Source: Candidatus Tumulicola sp.
GTDB lineage: Bacteria; Vulcanimicrobiota; Vulcanimicrobiia; Vulcanimicrobiales; Vulcanimicrobiaceae
DNA: 64,000 nucleotides
Direction of reading: 5' to 3'
Assembly (NCBI GenBank): GCA_036490475.1
Contig: DASXDT010000006.1
Location: 1,240,001 to 1,304,000, forward strand
Positions 36,337-44,534 of this stretch are shown in pieces; position 1 is the stretch's first letter; each line of letters begins with the position of its first letter. A program made the position numbers and the translations under genes. The notes under the pieces were generated by a model. It saw nothing but the letters and a program-made list of their open reading frames with translations. It was not told where the DNA came from and did no database searches.

Positions 36337-37646
36337 AGATCGCCGTCATCGGCGGCGGTCCGGCGGGCTTGAGTGCGGCCTGGCGCTTGCGCGAACGGCA
36401 CGACGTGACGGTGTTCGAAGCCGCCGAACGTGCCGGCGGTGCCGTGCGTTCGCAGCGCATCGGCGACTACGTTTTCGATTGGGGACCGAACGGTTTCTTG
36501 AGCGGCGCTGCCGGCCTATCGCGGTTAGTGCGCGACGCCGGATTAGACGGCGATGCCGTTCCGGCGGTCGCCGCATCCAAACGCTACGTGTACTGGAACC
36601 GGCGATTGCACGACGTACCGCTCAAACCACCGCACGTTCTATCGACGCGCTTGGTGACGCCGCTCGGCAAATTGTCGGCGTTGCGCGATGTGTTCGCCCG
36701 TCCGGCAGCGGATGGCGAAGACGAAACCGTCGACCGGTTTTTCGCACGGCACTTTGGGCCGCAAGCGGCCGAACGGATCGTCGCGCCGGCGCTGCTCGGC
36801 ATCACCGGCGGGGACTCCAAGCGCATCAGCGTCGCCGCGTTGTTTCCACGCGTTGTGGAGATGGAGCGCGCGCATGGCTCGTTGCTGCGGGCCGCGATGC
36901 GCGCCGGTCGCGCAACGCCGGGCGTGTTGACGAGCTTTCCCGGTGGGATGCAAACGCTGAGTGACGCTCTGGCCACCGGACTCGGAACGCAACTGCGCAC
37001 CTGTGCGGCGGTGGCGCAGATCATCCGCGACGGCACGGGCTGGCGCGTTCGCTTGAATGACGGAGAAGAGGGCGGGTTCGACGAGGTGATGTTGGCGACG
37101 CCGGCATATGCGGCGGCGGCGACCGTCGAGCAGTTCGATCCGGAATTGGCCGGCTTGCTGCGTGAAATCGAATACGTGCCGATGCGCGTGGCCGGCATCG
37201 CGTTTCGCCGTGCCGACGTGCCGAACGCGCTCGACGGATTCGGATTCTTAGCGGCGCGAGGCCAGGGCGTGCGAATCCTCGGCGCGCTGTACACGTCGTC
37301 GTTATTTCCGGCGCAGGCCCCGCCGGACGTTGCGTATCTGCGCGTCTTTCTCGGTGGAGGGGTAGACCCGCAGGCCGCACTGTGCGATCGCGACCAAGCA
37401 GAAACGATTGTGCGCGACGATCTACGTCGCGTGCTCGGCATCCAAGCCGCGCCGGTCGCGTGGCACGACGTCGTGTGGCCGCGCGCGATCCCGCAATACG
37501 CGGTGGGTCACGTCGCTCGCGTTCGTGCTGTCGAAGCGCGCGCCGCGGCTGCGGGCGGATTGTCGTTGATCGGAAATGCGTATCGCGGCGTCGGTATAAC
37601 CGACGTCGTACGGGATGCGTTCGTCACGGCCGAACGCCTAGGTTGA
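36333..37646 (+). CDS. hemG: protoporphyrinogen/coproporphyrinogen oxidase (FAD, HemG/HemY type)
   Basis: A 437-residue flavoprotein that oxidises the porphyrinogen ring by six electrons. The FAD-binding start IAVIGGGPAGLSAAWRL and the motif FEAAERAGGAVRS mark the amine-oxidase-like HemY/PPO family; the rest shows the usual substrate and cap regions, ending with the GVGITDVVRDAF flavin-contact segment. ATG at 36333 overlaps the hemH stop; much of the long upstream frame is a shadow. Last gene of the haem operon; together with hemF it makes the pathway oxygen-linked. Confidence 0.9.
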   Translation: MKIAVIGGGPAGLSAAWRLRERHDVTVFEAAERAGGAVRSQRIGDYVFDWGPNGFLSGAAGLSRLVRDAGLDGDAVPAVAASKRYVYWNRRLHDVPLKPPHVLSTRLVTPLGKLSALRDVFARPAADGEDETVDRFFARHFGPQAAERIVAPALLGITGGDSKRISVAALFPRVVEMERAHGSLLRAAMRAGRATPGVLTSFPGGMQTLSDALATGLGTQLRTCAAVAQIIRDGTGWRVRLNDGEEGGFDEVMLATPAYAAAATVEQFDPELAGLLREIEYVPMRVAGIAFRRADVPNALDGFGFLAARGQGVRILGALYTSSLFPAQAPPDVAYLRVFLGGGVDPQAALCDRDQAETIVRDDLRRVLGIQAAPVAWHDVVWPRAIPQYAVGHVARVRAVEARAAAAGGLSLIGNAYRGVGITDVVRDAFVTAERLG

Positions 37647-37656
37647 GGCCGTCGAG

Positions 37657-39129
37657 CTAGGCGGTTTTTTGATGCATCGTTGCGATCAACGCGGAACGCG
37701 AACGTACCCCGAAGATCGAACGCACCCTGGCCGCGTGATTCTTCACCGTTTCCGGCGAGATCCCGAGCGACTCGGCAATGACCTTATCCGACAGTCCTTC
37801 ACACAGTAGATCGAAGACTCTGCGCTGGGCGCGGGTCATCGAACTCAAGCGCGTGTCGTCGAGTGCGGCGGCGCGTTGTTTGATATCGCGCGCGACCGAA
37901 CTCTCGGAGAACCCGGATACCACTTCGCCGGCACGCTGCAGCCACGTGCGATCGTCGGTGATCGAGTGCAGCAGCATCGCGGCGGCGGCGGCCCGCCATC
38001 CGTACTGGATGGATTCGAATGTGAAGTAGGCTTCGCGTAGCAACTCGATCGCATCGAAGCGGCGCCCGGCCGCGGCGTACACGCCGCCGCGCACGTAGTT
38101 TTCCATCGCCTTCAGGCGGCGGTCGTGCGCCAGGGCCAGCCGCTTGGCCAGCGGTGCGGTGATCTCGTCGTACAGCGTCAGCAATCGCTGCGCGCCTTCG
38201 AGATCGTCATCGACCGTCAGCTCGATCAGGTTGAGGAGCGCGATGCGCTCTTCAGACGTACATTGCCAGTCCATCGCGAGCGCATTCTTGACCGCATGGC
38301 GCAACATCGCTTCCGCGCTGCACTGCTGTCCGGCCATGCGTGCGAGGTAGGCTTGGTCGGCATAACACGCCGTGATCCAACGCTGCGACGGGGCGAGGTC
38401 GCGCGATGCATACGCATACTCGAGCGCCCGTTCGTGCGATCCGCGCAGGGCATTGGCCCATGCCAGACCGCGAAGCGTCAGGAAGCGTTCGGTGTTGAGG
38501 TCGTCCGTCCACGGCAACGTCTCGGCCATCCGCTCGGCAAACGCATAGGCCTCGGGCGCCGCGATTTCACGGATCAGATGCGTCAGAGCCTGAGTGGCGT
38601 GCGCCAAAAGTACGACGTCGCGGGCTTCGGGGTGCTCCAACACGTGCTTGCAGGCGCGCTCGAGCAGGACCACCTGGTCGGAATAGCGCTCTTCGGCGCC
38701 GGCCAACCACGACGATGCGTAGAGCCAGGAACCGTAGAGTGTGGGTTCGCTTTCGACCTCGACGGAAGATAACGCCGTTTCCATAGACTCGATGGAACCT
38801 TGCGACCAGCCGATCAGAAAGCGCGCGTACGCGATCTCAAATTGGACCGTAAGGGGCAATTCTCGCGGCCGCACCTGGGCAAGTACTCTGCGGGCCATCT
38901 CGGTCGAGCCGGCGAGAGAATGGCATACCGACTCGAGGGCGCGCAGAAGCGCGTCCTCGTCACTCGTGGTCGGTTGAAGCTCGACGACTTCGTCGAGGGC
39001 CTGCTCGTACTTGCCAAGCCGCATCAGCGCGCGCACACGCAAAATGCGATCTGTCATAACAGACGAACGTTCCGTCGCCTCTAGACAGTCGGTGAGGCGA
39101 CCTTCGCTATACAGTTCGCGCGGTTCCAA
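37657..39129 (-). CDS. LuxR-family regulator with TPR-like N-terminal domain
   Basis: A 490-residue cytoplasmic regulator. Residues 1-425 are helical repeat pairs of TPR type with no ATPase (STAND) motif, a layout suited to binding a small ligand or peptide. Residues 428-490 are a LuxR/GerE DNA-binding domain, with the HTH in GLSDKVIAESLGISPETVKNHAARVRSIFGV. TTG start with an AGGGAG site 9 bp before. Two inverted repeats lie between it and the small repeat-peptide gene upstream on the same strand, so it may be autoregulated. Function is inferred; its target may be the polysaccharide locus. Confidence 0.85.
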   Translation of the reverse strand: MEPRELYSEGRLTDCLEATERSSVMTDRILRVRALMRLGKYEQALDEVVELQPTTSDEDALLRALESVCHSLAGSTEMARRVLAQVRPRELPLTVQFEIAYARFLIGWSQGSIESMETALSSVEVESEPTLYGSWLYASSWLAGAEERYSDQVVLLERACKHVLEHPEARDVVLLAHATQALTHLIREIAAPEAYAFAERMAETLPWTDDLNTERFLTLRGLAWANALRGSHERALEYAYASRDLAPSQRWITACYADQAYLARMAGQQCSAEAMLRHAVKNALAMDWQCTSEERIALLNLIELTVDDDLEGAQRLLTLYDEITAPLAKRLALAHDRRLKAMENYVRGGVYAAAGRRFDAIELLREAYFTFESIQYGWRAAAAAMLLHSITDDRTWLQRAGEVVSGFSESSVARDIKQRAAALDDTRLSSMTRAQRRVFDLLCEGLSDKVIAESLGISPETVKNHAARVRSIFGVRSRSALIATMHQKTA

Positions 39130-39152
39130 ACGAAATTACTCCCTGCTTGATA

Positions 39153-39167
39153 ATGGCGAAACGCCAT
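39153..39167. promoter_or_regulatory. short inverted repeat before the LuxR-type gene
   Basis: ATGGCG-AAA-CGCCAT, 6-bp perfect arms with a 3-bp spacer, 24 bp upstream of the TTG start. It could be a regulator-binding site or a small RNA hairpin near the ribosome-binding site. Confidence 0.4.
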
Positions 39168-39220
39168 GATCGATGCGACGAGGTTCGTTCAGTGGGCCTT
39201 GCACTTCATACTAAACGATA

Positions 39221-39275
39221 CCTCTCGACGAAACCTCAGGAAAATCAAAGTTCCGTTAAGAGAAACGTCGAGAGG
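39221..39275. promoter_or_regulatory. 10-bp inverted repeat with 35-bp spacing
   Basis: CCTCTCGACG (39221-39230) and its exact complement CGTCGAGAGG (39266-39275), between the repeat-peptide stop and the LuxR-type gene. Likely a spaced pair of binding sites for a dimeric regulator, or a stem ending the peptide transcript. The 10-bp identity is longer than expected by chance in 156 bp. Confidence 0.45.
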
Positions 39276-39285
39276 CCGGGAATCG

Positions 39286-39480
39286 TTAGCGTTTAGCGAT
39301 CGGGATCGGTCCCCCCGGCGTATCGTTCGGCGTTACGCGCGACTGCGACGCAGCGGTGAGCGGAATAGGCCCTCCGGGCGTGTCGGCCGGCTGCATAATT
39401 GCTGCCTTAATGGGGATGGGTCCACCTGGCGTATCGGTGGGGTGAACGATGGCGAAGAGGAATGCAAGCAGAAAATCCAT
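39286..39480 (-). CDS. tandem-repeat peptide precursor, candidate signal peptide
   Basis: A 64-residue protein. Residues 2-12 are hydrophobic (DFLLAFLFAIV) and could direct export; a basic n-region is lacking. Three 11-residue copies follow, P-x-D-T-P-G-G-P-I-P-(I/L), at 14-24, 31-41 and 51-61, spaced 17 and 20 residues apart, separated by variable linkers (KAAIMQ, TAASQSRVT) and a basic AKR end. Nine of the eleven positions are invariant. No Cys, no enzyme motif. A distant AAGGA lies before the ATG. It sits 156 bp upstream of the TPR-LuxR gene on the same strand. It looks like a precursor cleaved to several copies of one peptide; the role is a hypothesis. Confidence 0.6.
   Translation of the reverse strand: MDFLLAFLFAIVHPTDTPGGPIPIKAAIMQPADTPGGPIPLTAASQSRVTPNDTPGGPIPIAKR
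39298..39441. repeat. three diverged coding repeats for one 11-residue motif
   Basis: Copies at 39409-39441, 39358-39390 and 39298-39330 (all minus strand). Of the nine invariant residues only Thr uses the same codon in all copies; the rest differ at synonymous sites, so this is not a recent DNA duplication. Confidence 0.75.
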
Positions 39481-39548
39481 GATGGTTCTTGTGGGTCCTT
39501 TTGTCGGAAGTACGAGCGAGTGTAGTAAAAAGGTACTATAAATGGACT

Positions 39549-39573
39549 CGGGGACCTGCTTGGCGGGTCCCCG
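39549..39573. terminator. hairpin between polysaccharide locus and peptide gene
   Basis: CGGGGACC / GGTCCCCG-type perfect 8-bp arms with a 9-nt loop, 70 bp after the stop of the Wzz/BY-kinase gene and 69 bp before the peptide ATG on the minus strand. No T-run is adjacent. It may end the polysaccharide operon or shape the peptide leader. Confidence 0.5.
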
Positions 39574-39642
39574 GAGTTTGCGGAAATGTAGGCGGTCGCT
39601 TCCTTATATTGCAACCGCCGGACCTCAACGGGGGGCTCGGCT

Positions 39643-41781
39643 CTATCGTAAAGCGAGCGGGCGAGCGGCGGCGGTGAGGTAATAGCCGTTCTCGCCGGGC
39701 GATTCGCGCCTCACTCGGTTAACGATCAAACCGAGCAAGTTGTCGATGCCGATGCTCTTCACGTAGGAGATGACCTCGCGTGTCGAGCGGCTGCCGGTGG
39801 TATCGGCCGAGACGACCAGTACCGTGCCGTCGACTTTGTCGGCCAGCAGGGCCGCATCCACCACCGGCAGCACGGCCGGCAGATCGACGATCACCACGCG
39901 GTATCCGCGCTCCTCGGCTTCCTTGAGCACGGCCTTGAAGTCCGATGTTTGTAGCAGATGGGCCGGCGAACTCACCGGGATTCCGCTCGTGATCACGTCG
40001 AGATTGGGGGTCGAAGTGGCCTTGACGCTCTCGGCAAACTTGGCTTTGCCGCCGAGCAGGTCGGCAAGACCTAGCTCGTTCTCGACGTGCAGCAGCTTGT
40101 GGAGCGACGGACGGCGCAGGTCGCCGTCGATCAACAGAACCGGTCCCTCGAACTCGGCCAGGGTACGGCCCATGTTGACCGCCACGGTGCTCTTGCCGTC
40201 GCCGGCACCCGGGCTGGTGAACGCGATCGAACGGGCGCCGCGGCCGTTGGAGCACTGCAGCGTCCGGACGATTTGCAGCAGCGATTCGAAGGCCATCGCC
40301 TCCAGCGTCGGCCGCGACTGCTGATCGGACCACGAGAGGTCGGGGATGTAACCGAGGATGTGGCGGCCGAAGCTGGCGCGCAGCTCCTCCTCGCCACGCG
40401 GGCGGCGGTCGAGCCACTCGAGCAGTGCGACCAGCGAACCGCCCAGGATGAGGCTAACGATAAAGCCGATCGCCAGGGTCATCACGCGGCTGGGCTTCGC
40501 GACGGCATCGTCGGGAGAGGCTTGTTGCGTGATCGTGACGTCGCCGATCGCAGTGCTCTTGGCGACCAGCGCGTCGCTCATGCGCTGTTGCAGCGCGTCG
40601 TACACGGCTTCGGCTTGTTTGGCATCGCGCTGTAACGCCGAGAAGCGCAACGTGTCGTCGGGCAGCGACTTGGTTTGTGCCAGCAGTTGTTTGCGCTGGA
40701 TGCCGAGCTCCGTCAGACCGGCATCGTCAGCAGCGAGCTGCGTGCGGTAGTTGGCCTCAGCCTGCGAAAGTTGCTGGTAGATCGGATTGGGGACGGTGCT
40801 GGTTCCGGCTACGATTGTCGCCGGCTGCTGCGCAATCTCTTGCAGCAAGCGCGCGTGCTGGGCTTCGAGGCTCACGACCAGCGGATAGCGTTCGGTGTAG
40901 GTTCGGCGTGCCGCGCCGAGTTGCGTCTCGACGTCGGCCAACTGCGTGCGCAGCTGCTGCACGACGGGATTGGGCGCCTGCGATTCCGAGCCGGCCGTCG
41001 TGGCCTGCATGCTCGCCATTTGCGTGTCGTCGGCCTTGAGCTGCGCGCTTTGTTGGCGGCGATCCAGCATCAGCTGGCCGATACGTGCTTCGACGGAGTT
41101 CAGCGAGGCAAGCGTCGCCGTCGCCTGCGCGCCGATATCGGCGGCATGGTGACTCTTTTCGAACTGAACCATCGCCGCTTCGGCGGTTTTCTGACGGCGG
41201 GCGGCGTCGGGCATTTCCTTCGTAAGGAACTGCAGGGCGGAGTCGGCTTGCGAGGTGATCAGGCTGCGTTCGCGATCGACGAACGCGTTGGCGAAACCGT
41301 TGGCGATCTGCGCCGACATTTGCGGCGACGACCACGTGGCCGAGATGCGGATCATCGACGTGTTGTTGATCGGTTCGGCCTTGATGTGGTTCAACAGCTC
41401 TCGCGGGGTCATGTTCAGGTTGAGCGAATCGATGACCGAACGTGCGACCGGCGATTCCGTGAGCAGCTCGGCGTACGTTTCGCCCGATTGCACGCCCGAG
41501 ACCACCATCAATGCGTTGAGAATCGGAAGATTCGTTGCCGAGTCCGCGGTCTGCGTGGGCTGCTTGGCCATGCCGACGATGATGCCGGCATCCGTGGTGT
41601 ACGTTTTCTTCGTTGTGATCGTGAAGAGCAGCAACAACGCCAGCATGGAGCCCATCGCGATTGCGAAGACCTTCCAGCGACGCCGCGCCACCGCGGCAAC
41701 CTCGTTCATCAACGCCGATGCGTTGTTGGAGTGCGACGCCTTGAGCGACGTCGTCAGGGCGGTACGGTAAATGTCAGCCAT
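39643..41781 (-). CDS. Wzz chain-length regulator fused to BY-kinase
   Basis: A 712-residue inner-membrane polysaccharide co-polymerase and bacterial tyrosine kinase. N-terminal Wzz domain with helices near 36-57 and about 440-465 flanking a periplasmic coiled-coil; then a C-terminal kinase with Walker A (GAGDGKST, 525-531), A' (LLIDGDLRRP, D552) and Walker B (VVIVDLP, D633). The C-terminus has only two Tyr (700, 701), fewer than the usual Tyr cluster. It should set chain length and control export of the polymer. The Wza-like exporter gene precedes it by 2 bp. Confidence 0.9.
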   Translation of the reverse strand: MADIYRTALTTSLKASHSNNASALMNEVAAVARRRWKVFAIAMGSMLALLLLFTITTKKTYTTDAGIIVGMAKQPTQTADSATNLPILNALMVVSGVQSGETYAELLTESPVARSVIDSLNLNMTPRELLNHIKAEPINNTSMIRISATWSSPQMSAQIANGFANAFVDRERSLITSQADSALQFLTKEMPDAARRQKTAEAAMVQFEKSHHAADIGAQATATLASLNSVEARIGQLMLDRRQQSAQLKADDTQMASMQATTAGSESQAPNPVVQQLRTQLADVETQLGAARRTYTERYPLVVSLEAQHARLLQEIAQQPATIVAGTSTVPNPIYQQLSQAEANYRTQLAADDAGLTELGIQRKQLLAQTKSLPDDTLRFSALQRDAKQAEAVYDALQQRMSDALVAKSTAIGDVTITQQASPDDAVAKPSRVMTLAIGFIVSLILGGSLVALLEWLDRRPRGEEELRASFGRHILGYIPDLSWSDQQSRPTLEAMAFESLLQIVRTLQCSNGRGARSIAFTSPGAGDGKSTVAVNMGRTLAEFEGPVLLIDGDLRRPSLHKLLHVENELGLADLLGGKAKFAESVKATSTPNLDVITSGIPVSSPAHLLQTSDFKAVLKEAEERGYRVVIVDLPAVLPVVDAALLADKVDGTVLVVSADTTGSRSTREVISYVKSIGIDNLLGLIVNRVRRESPGENGYYLTAAARPLALR

Positions 41782-41783
41782 GG

Positions 41784-42671
41784 TTAGAATCCTACGATCA
41801 TGCGAAGAATGTTGAAGACGTTGCCGGGATTGGTTCCGGGCTTTCTCGCTTGCGGAACGTACACGACGTCGCCGTTTTGCAAGCGCGGATCCGACGCCAG
41901 CTGCCCGTGCTGCAAGGCGTCGTACAGGTTGATTTCCTGCGACGTCGTGCCGGTCGGTGTGGTCCGCGTGACATAGATGTGATTGAGGTCGGCCTGCGCG
42001 TTCACGCTGTTACCGGCTTTGGCGATCGCGACGCTGAGCCGGTCGCCTTCGTGCATCTGGACGTCCCCGGGATGGTCGACGGCGCCGACGACTTCGATTG
42101 CGAAGGTCGAGCGCGATTGTACGTACACCACCGCGTTATCCGACAACGCGAGATCCTCGCTGTCGTCGCCTTGGCGCAGGAGCTTTTCGAGCGAGATCGT
42201 TTGCACGGCGTCGTTGGGGTTCTGCACGCGTGCGATCGGAAGCGGTCCGACCAGCGACGTGTCCAGTCCGCCGGCAGCCGCCAGAGCGTCGGACAGCTTA
42301 CCACTGGAACGCAGCAGGTATTTGCCGGGCGTCTTGACGTCGCCGAGCATCAGCACGCTGATCTGTCCTTGGGTCGTTACTTCGACGGTGACCATCGGCT
42401 TACGGATGTACGAGGCGAGTTTATGCGACAGCATCTGCTCCGACGCCGAGGTGGTGAGCCCACCGAAATGGACGCGTCCAACCAGCGGCAGATCGGCCGA
42501 ACCGTCGGGAAGAACGGTGACGGTTTGCGTTAACGTAGATTCTCCGTAGACCGCTACGGCGAGTTGATCGCCGGGATGGATCACGTACGTGCTCGGACTC
42601 GCGGCGAACGCGGCCGCTTGTGCGGCGGCGAAGGCGATGACGAACGCGGCAGTTCCTATCAGACGACGCAT
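41784..42671 (-). CDS. Wza-like polysaccharide export protein with SLBB domains
   Basis: A 295-residue exported protein: signal peptide to about residue 24, a polysaccharide-biosynthesis/export domain (YVIHPGDQLAVAVYGE ... VLPDGSADLPLVG) and two SLBB-like modules (ISVLMLGDVKTPGKYLL; FAIEVVGAVDHPGDVQM). The chosen ATG has AAGGAG 6 bp before it; longer frames overlap the permease gene. It forms the outer-membrane side of the export channel, next to the Wzz/BY-kinase. Lacks a lipobox, unlike E. coli Wza. Confidence 0.88.
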   Translation of the reverse strand: MRRLIGTAAFVIAFAAAQAAAFAASPSTYVIHPGDQLAVAVYGESTLTQTVTVLPDGSADLPLVGRVHFGGLTTSASEQMLSHKLASYIRKPMVTVEVTTQGQISVLMLGDVKTPGKYLLRSSGKLSDALAAAGGLDTSLVGPLPIARVQNPNDAVQTISLEKLLRQGDDSEDLALSDNAVVYVQSRSTFAIEVVGAVDHPGDVQMHEGDRLSVAIAKAGNSVNAQADLNHIYVTRTTPTGTTSQEINLYDALQHGQLASDPRLQNGDVVYVPQARKPGTNPGNVFNILRMIVGF

Positions 42672-42703
42672 GAAGGACTCCTTATGCATTTGCAAAGTTC
42701 TCC

Positions 42704-43546
42704 TCAGTACTGACCGAGGGTACCGTCGTGACGTCCGCGCTGCACCGTGCGCGCGAAGACCCACAACGAAAGGGGAAGCAAAACGGCCGTCAAGCCGACC
42801 ATCCACAACACTTCGAGGCGCAGGCTCCACAGCGAAGCGCCGTAGATCGCTCCGCGAAAACCGTTGAGCGCGTGCGTGATCGGCAGCATCCAGCCAATGC
42901 CCTGGACCACGAGCGGCAGTTTGGTCAACGGCAAGTATACTCCGCCGAACAAACTGGTTGCGCTGTTCACCGCGAACGCCAGCGGCTGCGTCTTTTTGAA
43001 TACCATGGTCGCAGCCGCTGCTAAGACGCCGAGCGGCGAGACCGCGGCGATCGTCAGCAGAACGAACACGATCCCGGTGAGCCAGTTCATGTGATGCAGG
43101 TTGAGACCGAAGCACATCGCCAGCAAGAAATACGCAACGACGCGAGCCAGCGTCAGCGAGAACGACCACAGGCCGGTGCCCAGCGCGATCAGCGCCAGCG
43201 GCGTCGGCGTTGCGAGCATCGCCTCCAGCGTGCCGGTGGTCTGTCCCTCGCGAATCGATTCGGCGAAACTCAGGATCGCGTTGTTTTGAAACGTCACGAA
43301 CGCGAAGCTCACGACCAGATACGTAAAGTAGCTGCCGGTCTGCCCGTTCGCGCCGAACGACGACGACGGTGCGACGATCATCGACAGGTAATACGCGATG
43401 GTTACTTCGACCGCGATCGCCACCCATTGCGAATGGAAGTAGGCCGGATACGAGATGGCCATTTTCAAATCGCGGGTAAAGATCGCGCCGAGCCTCGTGA
43501 ACGCGATGCCGCCGAACGGCGACCTGGAGCGAACGTTAGTTGCCAT
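42704..43546 (-). CDS. ABC-2 type transporter permease
   Basis: A 280-residue membrane protein with six hydrophobic helices, matching ABC-2 permeases (NodJ/DrrB/polysaccharide-export type). The helix 5-6 region carries PLTKLPLVVQGIGWMLPITHALNGFRG, typical of the family. The ATG overlaps the ATPase gene end by 11 bp, so the two form one transporter. In this locus it most likely moves the glycan or its lipid-linked form across the inner membrane. Confidence 0.87.
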   Translation of the reverse strand: MATNVRSRSPFGGIAFTRLGAIFTRDLKMAISYPAYFHSQWVAIAVEVTIAYYLSMIVAPSSSFGANGQTGSYFTYLVVSFAFVTFQNNAILSFAESIREGQTTGTLEAMLATPTPLALIALGTGLWSFSLTLARVVAYFLLAMCFGLNLHHMNWLTGIVFVLLTIAAVSPLGVLAAAATMVFKKTQPLAFAVNSATSLFGGVYLPLTKLPLVVQGIGWMLPITHALNGFRGAIYGASLWSLRLEVLWMVGLTAVLLPLSLWVFARTVQRGRHDGTLGQY

Positions 43547-44534
43547 GAGTAATCGCCTTGAAGAGTTCGATCGGCGACTGATCGACGACCGAGAAGGAAC
43601 GCATGCGCTCGCGGGCGCCGCCCGTGAGGCGCATCAAATCGTTGAGCGAGCCGTCCTCGACGGCATCCAGCTCGAGCACCGTCGTTCCGTTCACGTGCGT
43701 GGTGGTAACGAAGTGCCCGTTGGCTTGTAAGTCGGCAGTAATGCCGTGCGCGGCTCCTTCGAACTCGATACGGTAGCGCGTCGCGCGCCTGACGGGATCG
43801 AGCTCCGAGGGCGGTCCGATGGCCACGATCGTTCCGTGGTTGACGATCGCGACGCGGGTGCAAATCGCCCACGCTTCTTCCAAAATGTTGGTCGCCAGGA
43901 TCACGGTTTTGCCATCGCGCTTAACTAAATCGTCGCGAATCATTCGGCGAAGTTCGTCGGAGTGAATCGGATCGATGGCGCGCGTCGGTTCGTCGAAAAA
44001 CAAAATCGGCGGCTCGGCCAGCAGCGCGCGCGCGACGATCAAGCGTTGCCGCATGCCGGTCGAGAACGTACCGAAACGCCGGTCGATCGCTTCGGATAAT
44101 CCGACTTGCTCGAGCGTTTCGGCGATGCGGCGTTGCAAGAGTTTTCCTTGCAGGCCGGCCAGCGCGCCGAAGAACTTGAGATTTTCGCGCGCCGACAGGC
44201 GGAAGTAGAAGCTGCGATCGTCGCTCGTACAAAAACCGATCAGCTTGCGGGCGTCGGCCGCGCGGCGCGCGATGTCGAGGCCTTCGACCTCGATGGAACC
44301 GCCGTCGGGCAACGTCAGCGTAGCCATCATCTTGAGCAGCGTGGTCTTGCCGACGCCGTTCGGCCCGAGCAATCCCAACAGTTCGCCGCGCCGCACGTTC
44401 AAGTTGACGTCGTGCAGCACTTGGCGAAACTTCTTGGGGGCGCCGGGCAGCAAATCGCGCACGCTGTTGGCGAGCGGGAAGCTTTTTCCGACGTTGCGGA
44501 CGGCGATCGAAACGCCGTCAGTTCGTTGCGACAT
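43536..44534 (-). CDS. ABC transporter ATP-binding protein
   Basis: A 332-residue ATPase from the ATG at 44534, which has a GAGGT site 5 bp upstream. Walker A GLLGPNGVGKTT, Q-loop GFCTSDDRSFYFRLS, signature FSTGMRQR and Walker B ILFFDEPTRAID are clear. The C-terminal 100 residues form an extra beta domain, as in Wzt-like or DrrA-like proteins. It overlaps both the upstream glycosyltransferase (17 bp) and the permease (11 bp). Pairs with the ABC-2 permease for polysaccharide export. Confidence 0.88.
   Translation of the reverse strand: MSQRTDGVSIAVRNVGKSFPLANSVRDLLPGAPKKFRQVLHDVNLNVRRGELLGLLGPNGVGKTTLLKMMATLTLPDGGSIEVEGLDIARRAADARKLIGFCTSDDRSFYFRLSARENLKFFGALAGLQGKLLQRRIAETLEQVGLSEAIDRRFGTFSTGMRQRLIVARALLAEPPILFFDEPTRAIDPIHSDELRRMIRDDLVKRDGKTVILATNILEEAWAICTRVAIVNHGTIVAIGPPSELDPVRRATRYRIEFEGAAHGITADLQANGHFVTTTHVNGTTVLELDAVEDGSLNDLMRLTGGARERMRSFSVVDQSPIELFKAITHGN

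Noticed and set aside
39286-39480. RiPP or bacteriocin precursor
   Set aside because: No modifying enzyme, protease-transporter or immunity gene lies nearby; the neighbour is a TPR-LuxR regulator, so a signalling role fits better, though not proven.
39166-39525. Plus-strand frame across the repeat-peptide gene
   Set aside because: It is the complement of the repeat region, Arg-rich and without a signal or motif.
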